Assembly (NCBI GenBank): GCA_022453515.1
Contig: JAJNNY010000048.1
Location: forward strand, 228,356 to 292,355
Direction: 5' to 3'
Origin: Astrocystis sublimbata
Lineage: Eukaryota; Ascomycota; Sordariomycetes; Xylariales; Xylariaceae
Length of the DNA: 64,000 bases
Numbering within the stretch: the stretch's first letter is position 1; every line of letters starts with the position of its first letter. The translations under genes were made by a program, and so were the position numbers. Of this stretch, positions 58,990-64,000 are shown piece by piece. The notes under the pieces are model-generated. The model searched no databases. It saw only the letters and a list, made by a program, of their open reading frames with translations, and was not told the origin of the DNA.

Positions 58990-59812
58990 ATGGCAAGGGA
59001 TCAACACCTCAAAGGCAAGACTGCCATTGTAACAGGGTCATCGAAGCTCAATGGTATCGGTGCTGCTATCGCAATTGCTCTCGCTGAGCATGGTGCTAAT
59101 GTAAGTGTTTGCCCGACGCAGCCAAGACACGACTGGCTAATGCATATTGTTTCAGGTTGTGATCCATTACAACTCGAATGCATCGGCTGCTGAGGACGTC
59201 GTCGCCAAGGTCTGCGCACTTGGTGTTCAAGCAGTCGCAGTCTACGCGGATGCTTCATCAACATCATTTGGTACCGACCTGGTAAAAGGAACGCTGGAGG
59301 GTCTCAAAACCGACAGCATCGATATCGTTGTTAACAACGCCGGCGTGGCCCCGGCACATTCCGACATTGCCGCTGTTGACGCAGGTGCATGGGATGCCGT
59401 ATTTCACCCCAACGTTCGTGGGCCGTTCCTATTGGTTCAAGCCGCGGTGCCGTACATGAAGCGGGGAGGGCGCATCATCAACATTGGAAGTATTGCTGCG
59501 AAGTTGGGCCTCGGGATGCTCATCGTGTACGGCGCGTCTAAGGCTGCTTTGGCGGCCATGTCTGCATTTATGGCCGACGAGCTGGCAGCGAAGGGGATCA
59601 CGATCAATGTGGTCTCCCCAGGCCCAATCATCACTGATTTGAGTATGAAGGGAACGCCTGTTGGTGATAAGTTGCTGAACCACCAGTACGACAAGCGTGA
59701 GGGTGAGCCTCGAGAGGTGGCTGAGGCGGTGGTGTTTATAGCGAGTCCAGGTTCGAGCTTCATCACCGGCCAGGTGATTGCGGTCGATGGAGGTATTCAG
59801 CGAACAGTATGA
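58990..59812 (+). CDS. Classical short-chain dehydrogenase/reductase
   Basis: Exons 58990-59100 and 59156-59812 (55-nt intron) give 255 aa, the usual SDR length. The cofactor loop is TGSSKLNGIG, with two residues more than the standard TGxxxGIG. It is followed by VVIHYN and NNAG. The catalytic triad is intact: Ser149 (NIGSIAAK), Tyr162 and Lys166 (YGASK). After VVSPGPIITDL comes the standard C-terminal FITGQVIAVDGGIQ. The residues after strand 2 (HYNSNA) suggest NADPH preference. It is probably an oxidoreductase of secondary metabolism, like the neighbouring P450 and tyrosinase. Confidence 0.93.
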
Positions 59813-59928
59813 GATCCCACAGCCCTTTGACTGGGCCTATACTCCACGCGTGTCAAGTGCTTTTGCACCAGAGTGAAGGAATATACCAGTGGCCTAGTAG
59901 TGAAGTAGAATAGTAGGGGTCAGGTGTC

Positions 59929-60064
59929 AATTCTATTGATTCCTGGGCTCACCCATTCAGTAGGAGCCGCCCAGCCCTTATATACACAGATCTAGTAGCC
60001 CAAACAGCCCCTACAGGGGAGCCCCTAGGTCGTAGTGAAGCCCTTGCTACCGTGACACCTGACA
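59929..60064 (-). mobile_element. LTR-like sequence (possible solo LTR)
   Basis: On the minus strand the segment starts TGTCAGGTGTCACGG and ends TTGACACCTGAC, so its ends are a 12-bp near-perfect inverted repeat of the TG...CA type. It contains GTGTATATAAGGGC, a good TATA box. About 136 bp is short but typical for fungal Copia-like LTRs. I see no convincing target duplication, and the last base is not the expected A. Confidence 0.5.
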
Positions 60065-60069
60065 ACGCG

Positions 60070-60790
60070 CCGGTTCCACCCATTTAGCATGTCAGCTAGG
60101 TCCGCCTATGCCAGGCTGTCATTTCGTGAGATAGTTGCGTAGGCCTCGTGCCGCCGCCGTTCCGGAACCATAGCCTTGTTGAAGTAGTCTTTCTGCTAGT
60201 CCTCATATAAGCTCTGCCGAAACTTGTATATCGCATACTTGATTGATATTGAATTTGTTCGCGGCGGAGGTCAGGTCGGCGGCGTTGGCCTATCGCTGCC
60301 GTTGGTAGTCGACCTCATTCATGGTGCCCATTCGAGGCACGGGTGGGCGCGTTGCTTTGCGGTGCTGGGGCTGTCGGATTGTGGTTCTGGTTCTGTACTA
60401 CATTTATTACAAGCTGCTCAAGCTGGACTAGGCGATCCTGCAAGCTAGGGCGGGCGGTATGGGTATGAGACGGTTGCGGCGCGGCGTTGGTATTGTAGAA
60501 ATACGAACAAGCTAAATAAAGGCCGTGTAGAGAATAATTACGTTTGGTGAGGCTGTCGACGGTTGTAGTACAATCTAGTAAGCTGTTAGCGAGCATGTTA
60601 CTTTTGATATGGAATACTTACTTTCGTTGACGGTAGAGATTATACAATAACGTAGGCTTGGGCTTGGCCCGGCGATCACTCCCGCCCTGCCCCTGCCCCT
60701 GCGAACCGGCAGGAGACGAGAAGGGCTTCAGCCTACACTCTGATATTGGCCGCCATCTTGTCCAGGGAAAGCGATTATCGAGGAAATTAA
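60070..60790 (-). pseudogene. Decayed coding fragment of unknown family
   Basis: On the minus strand a frame reads LDNRFPWTRWRPISECRLKPF, then SPAGSQGQGQGGSDRRAKPKPTLL, and stops at a good donor (AAG|GTAAGT near 60630). After an intron-like gap come RLVQLEQLVINVVQNQ-type heptads. Lower down, YED-stop-QKDYFNKAMVPERRRHEAYATIS has TAG where CAG is expected. This looks like a RIP-damaged gene or retroelement gag-like segment beside the LTR-like sequence. No family is identified. Confidence 0.4.
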
Positions 60791-61589
60791 TGCCAATAAT
60801 TAATAATCTCTCGATGAACGGATACTAAGAAACTTCTACCGCAATGTTGATTTAAAGAAAAACTAATGCGAAAATGATGTTACTAGTGCTGGGATGGGAA
60901 CATTCTGATTCAAGCAATGAGGTTCTTTATCAGGGCTCGCGTACACCACAAAGGCCTCGTACTAATGGAAGTAGTACCACAAAGATGGATGGGCGACCTG
61001 ATTCTGTATTCTGTCTGTGTAGTGGGAAGGAAAAGAAGGGTGGAAGCCCAAAGGCCCTGGAGTTTTGCATAGAAGATAGGTCACCTGACAGCCTAGCTCC
61101 TGCCCTTCAACCTGTGCCTGCCCTCACATTCTTAGTAATTACTATTTACTATAAACCTGTCTTGCGCTTGCTCTCGTCTCGCTTTCCGACAGCTGTGGAC
61201 TCTTTACGATAGTTGCGTATATCTTAGGCTCGGCCTTATATATTGGGATTGATGATTGCCCTAGGAATCGCCGGCGATACAGCGTGCGTACTTAATTCGC
61301 GATCCGATAGCTAGAGCTGGATTTAATTAGGGGCGACTTACACTTGCTTTCATTCGTATATTTCATTCGGTATTATTTAAGGAGTAAGTAACGTCATCCA
61401 TAAGCCATTATCGCACCCAAGCCATTGTTGCACTTTTTAACTATTTTAAACTTTTTATATTAACTTACGAATATCTTACTAATTATAATATAATATGTTA
61501 ATCTAGTAAAGCTAATCTATAGCTAGCGATCTAAACTAAATATTGCGACCTTTATTTTTTTTTTTAAAAGCTTGCTAAAATCTTTTATA
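60791..61589. other. AT-rich spacer in the repeat zone
   Basis: One 112-codon + frame (60874-61212) has no family resemblance. AT content rises steadily rightwards, and T-runs (about 61550-61565) precede the next transposon. I see nothing else. Confidence 0.4.
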
Positions 61590-63144
61590 TTTATAACTAT
61601 ACCCTTAAGCAACGCTTCGAAGGCTACTAACCAAAGCATATTACAAACCAAAGATCGCGAAAACTCGATATGTCTAAAAAGGACACGATTGCCAGACGCG
61701 TAATCGAGCTAGATTCGCGAGCGTTTCTACCCCGGCTTTAATATATTAAAGAAATAGCCAATATCCTCCGACACGTCTGATACATAATACCCGTAGGCAA
61801 GAACTGGGCCTCGAACTTCGTATAACGATAACCTAACCTCCTACTGCGTTTAAATCGTTAAATTGATTATTAGTAAGCTTTTAATAAAAATCCCGCAAAT
61901 TATCGCATATAGTTTATATTTATAACTAATATAATCGCGAAATATAGTATCTAGGTAAAAGATATATTTAATTTTAATAAATCAGGGTTTTTTATAAGTA
62001 TAATTATAATTAGAATAGTTATAATAAGCTTAGAAAAACATGGGAAACCTAGGCAGGCCTAGCAAAAAGGTAGAGAATAGGTTACAATAGTTCAAGCTAT
62101 CAATTCTTAAGGTTGGGTAGTACTGCTATATATCATTTTTACGGGCGCGTATTACCTCGCGTCTTAGTATTGCGATACTACTTTACTACCTAACTAGGTT
62201 ATTAATCTTTTAAGTAATAGTTAAACTATAAACGAGATAAATATAAAATAGCTATAATACTTTGATTTATATACTTAAAACTATATAAAAGGTATAAAAC
62301 ACTTTTTAATCTTTAATAGTTATAAAAGCTATTATTCAATAGATTTTAAGGAATTTTATAAAAATAATAATATTATTACCCTTTATATGCCTACCTATTC
62401 GTTATATAGACTCTAGCCTTTTAATCTAGTATTTTCTAATATATTAAAACGCTTTTATTTATTATATATCAAGGATCTAATACAGCGGTACTAAACCTAT
62501 ATTATAAAAAAGGATTTTTTAGCCGGGTTTTTTAAAGCATTTATAGGTATTTTTATAAAAAAAACATTCGATTAGGATTTAAAACTATTAGATTTATCCC
62601 TTTAGATATAGAAAGGGTGATTTTTTTATTAAATATAAAAGAAAATAAAAAAACTCCCTCTATTAAACCCAAACTACCTTTTTTAGCTTGGATTTCTAAA
62701 ATACCTACTACCTCTTTTAAAGCTTTAAAACAGTTAACCCTTATTAAAAACAGTGTCCAAAAGTATCAAGGGAGCTTACTAATACCGATTTTCTAATTAA
62801 TTAACTTAATTACAAAAGCTACACACGCTATAATACATAAGGTCGCCCTTTTACGCTAAAAGGACAAGGAACTTCGCGAAACTAATCATATATTTAAGAA
62901 ACGTTGCAGGATAAAAAACAAGCGACTAGTATATAGAGGACCTCTTACTATAAAGGATTCTCAAGTTCTATAGGAATTAAAAAGCGATAATAATATTAAA
63001 TCGGTAGTAGAAGGTGAAAGTAGTCGTCTAGCGAAAAGGGCGCGGATGGGTCAAAAGCGGTATAGCATCTGCGGCGGCAAAGGACATAATGCGCGAACAT
63101 GTCAAATAGAAGTAGAAACCTCTAAAGAAAACGATTCCGATTGA
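61590..63144 (+). mobile_element. RIP-degraded pogo/Fot-type transposon remnant
   Basis: Very AT-rich DNA in which a pogo transposase can still be followed through stops: DTIARRVIELDSRAFLPRL, then VGKNWASNF (CENP-B/Tc5-type DNA binding), later WISKIPTTSFKALKQLTLI, a polar helical stretch, and a C-terminal zinc knuckle MGQKRYSICGGKGHNARTCQ. It ends at TGA 63142-63144. It belongs to a different subfamily from the 8.2-kb element, which lacks the knuckle. The terminal repeats are too decayed to fix; candidates near 61400 and 63190 share only ATAATGG-like ends. Confidence 0.85.
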
Positions 63145-63223
63145 TTTAAACTGTTTTAATTGTATTATTGTTGTGTTTTCAATAATGGTGTCAGATTCTA
63201 GCCAATTGTTCTGTTATTATTGT

Positions 63224-63365
63224 TGTTAAGGAGAAGAGTCTTCTCTGTAGCTAGGTGTTTATTACTAGTGTTGCTCTAGTGGGTACTAGGGTGGCGCAGT
63301 ATTCTTGGCTCACCCTATATAAGGATAGAACTCCTGATCCAAATTATATCGTTATATCTAATACA
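63224..63365 (-). mobile_element. 3' LTR of an LTR retrotransposon
   Basis: Read on the minus strand, an LTR of about 142 bp starts TGTATTAGATATAACG and ends CTCCTTAACA (TG...CA). It includes a TATA-type CCTTATATAGGG. It is immediately preceded by the purine run AAGGGGG (63366-63372), as a polypurine tract would be. So the element's body should lie to the right, past the window edge. I could not find a matching second LTR in view. Confidence 0.6.
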
Positions 63366-64000
63366 CCCCCTTAGATCAGGCCTTATTAAAGGGCTGAACT
63401 GACTACACCTTGTATAGTTCTTTTGTGTAACGACTGCTCTATCCGTAACACTGAGTACAGGGTAGAGTAGGGGTCTTAGTGGGTTTATGTTCCTAAGGAT
63501 AAGGGCTAAGCTTATAATAAAGGATCGCTAAGCAATATAAAGTATTGTTTATTAAGTTGTTAGGAGGTTACTCCTATTTTAAGAACTATTAGTCTGTTTA
63601 GATTAAATAGTGAAGTAAGGAAAGACTAGATATATAGGAATACTATCGAGGCTATATAGTATTTCCTCCCTTCATATATTTGCTATGCTTTGTGTGCTCT
63701 ATAGAGTTTATAGAGCTCGAGCTCTATCTGCTCTATAGAGCTATTAAAGCTGTTTTCCTTGCTTTATAGAGCGAATAGAGCTCCCTAGTAAACCCTTATA
63801 CGGTTTATTTATATATTATCCATACGTGCTCTACTACTCCGTATTATATCTGGCTTAGTGGCTATACTAGGCCTTCCTAACTAGTTAGCCCTTGTTGGTT
63901 CGTAATATTGTTTCCCTTTTTCCCAGGATTATTGCCCTTAATAATCATAAATAGTAAGTATATCCCTTGTATGGTTCTTTCCTTAAGTCTCCTTCTATGG
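63366..64000 (-). mobile_element. Internal part of the retrotransposon (partial, degraded)
   Basis: The sequence to the right of the LTR is AT-rich with stops in all frames, so pol homology is not readable. It contains a cluster of GCTCTATAGAG palindromes (63690-63790). Assignment rests on its position next to the polypurine tract and LTR, and it runs off the window. Confidence 0.35.

Overview
The window is chromosomal DNA from a filamentous ascomycete (Pezizomycotina, probably a Sordariomycete). The signs are short GT-AG introns of about 50-85 nt with CTAAC/CTGAC branch sites, GC-rich exons beside AT-richer spacers, fungal housekeeping genes (Nup49, Fip1, a SulP permease, a PMC1-type calcium pump), and pogo/Fot-type transposons whose reading frames are full of TAG/TAA stops, as RIP mutation leaves them. 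I rebuilt gene models by hand from both splice sites and protein-family continuity. Every complete multi-exon model sums to a whole number of codons.

Layout. 0-4.2 kb: the end of an unknown gene, then the FG-nucleoporin Nup49 (-) divergent from the polyadenylation factor Fip1 (+). 4.2-15 kb: gene-poor, with a complete but dead pogo-type transposon (27-bp terminal inverted repeats, TA target duplication). 15-17.4 kb: a nuclear-type AT-hook protein with an Asn-rich tract. 18.5-27.2 kb: an accessory block holding a small degraded gene, a DUF6594 membrane protein, a caspase-like protease fused to a degenerate kinase-like domain, and, divergent from it, an intact protein kinase with C-terminal ankyrin repeats. 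28.6-31.2 kb: a SET-domain protein and a hemerythrin-like protein. 34-37 kb: SulP/STAS anion permease. 37-42.9 kb: large gene desert. 42.9-46.5 kb: P-type Ca2+-ATPase. 48-59.8 kb: cytochrome P450, MFS transporter, tyrosinase, an F-box protein that begins with a histone H3 tail sequence, an NAD(P)-binding NmrA/epimerase-like protein and a short-chain dehydrogenase. 59.9-64 kb: transposon graveyard, with LTR-like sequences, a decayed coding fragment, a second pogo element and the 3' LTR of a minus-strand LTR retrotransposon.

Two things stand out. First, the F-box protein at 55104-56018 starts with a near-copy of the first 16 residues of histone H3, including the K4, K9 and K14 contexts, followed directly by an F-box. 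That is a plausible substrate-recruiting SCF adaptor carrying a chromatin-tail mimic. Second, the 19.4-27.2 kb block combines a caspase-like/pseudokinase fusion, a kinase-ankyrin protein and a membrane protein, a gene set that looks like a fungal regulated-cell-death or non-self-recognition locus. Both functional readings are inference. The domain content and catalytic motifs are read directly from the sequence.
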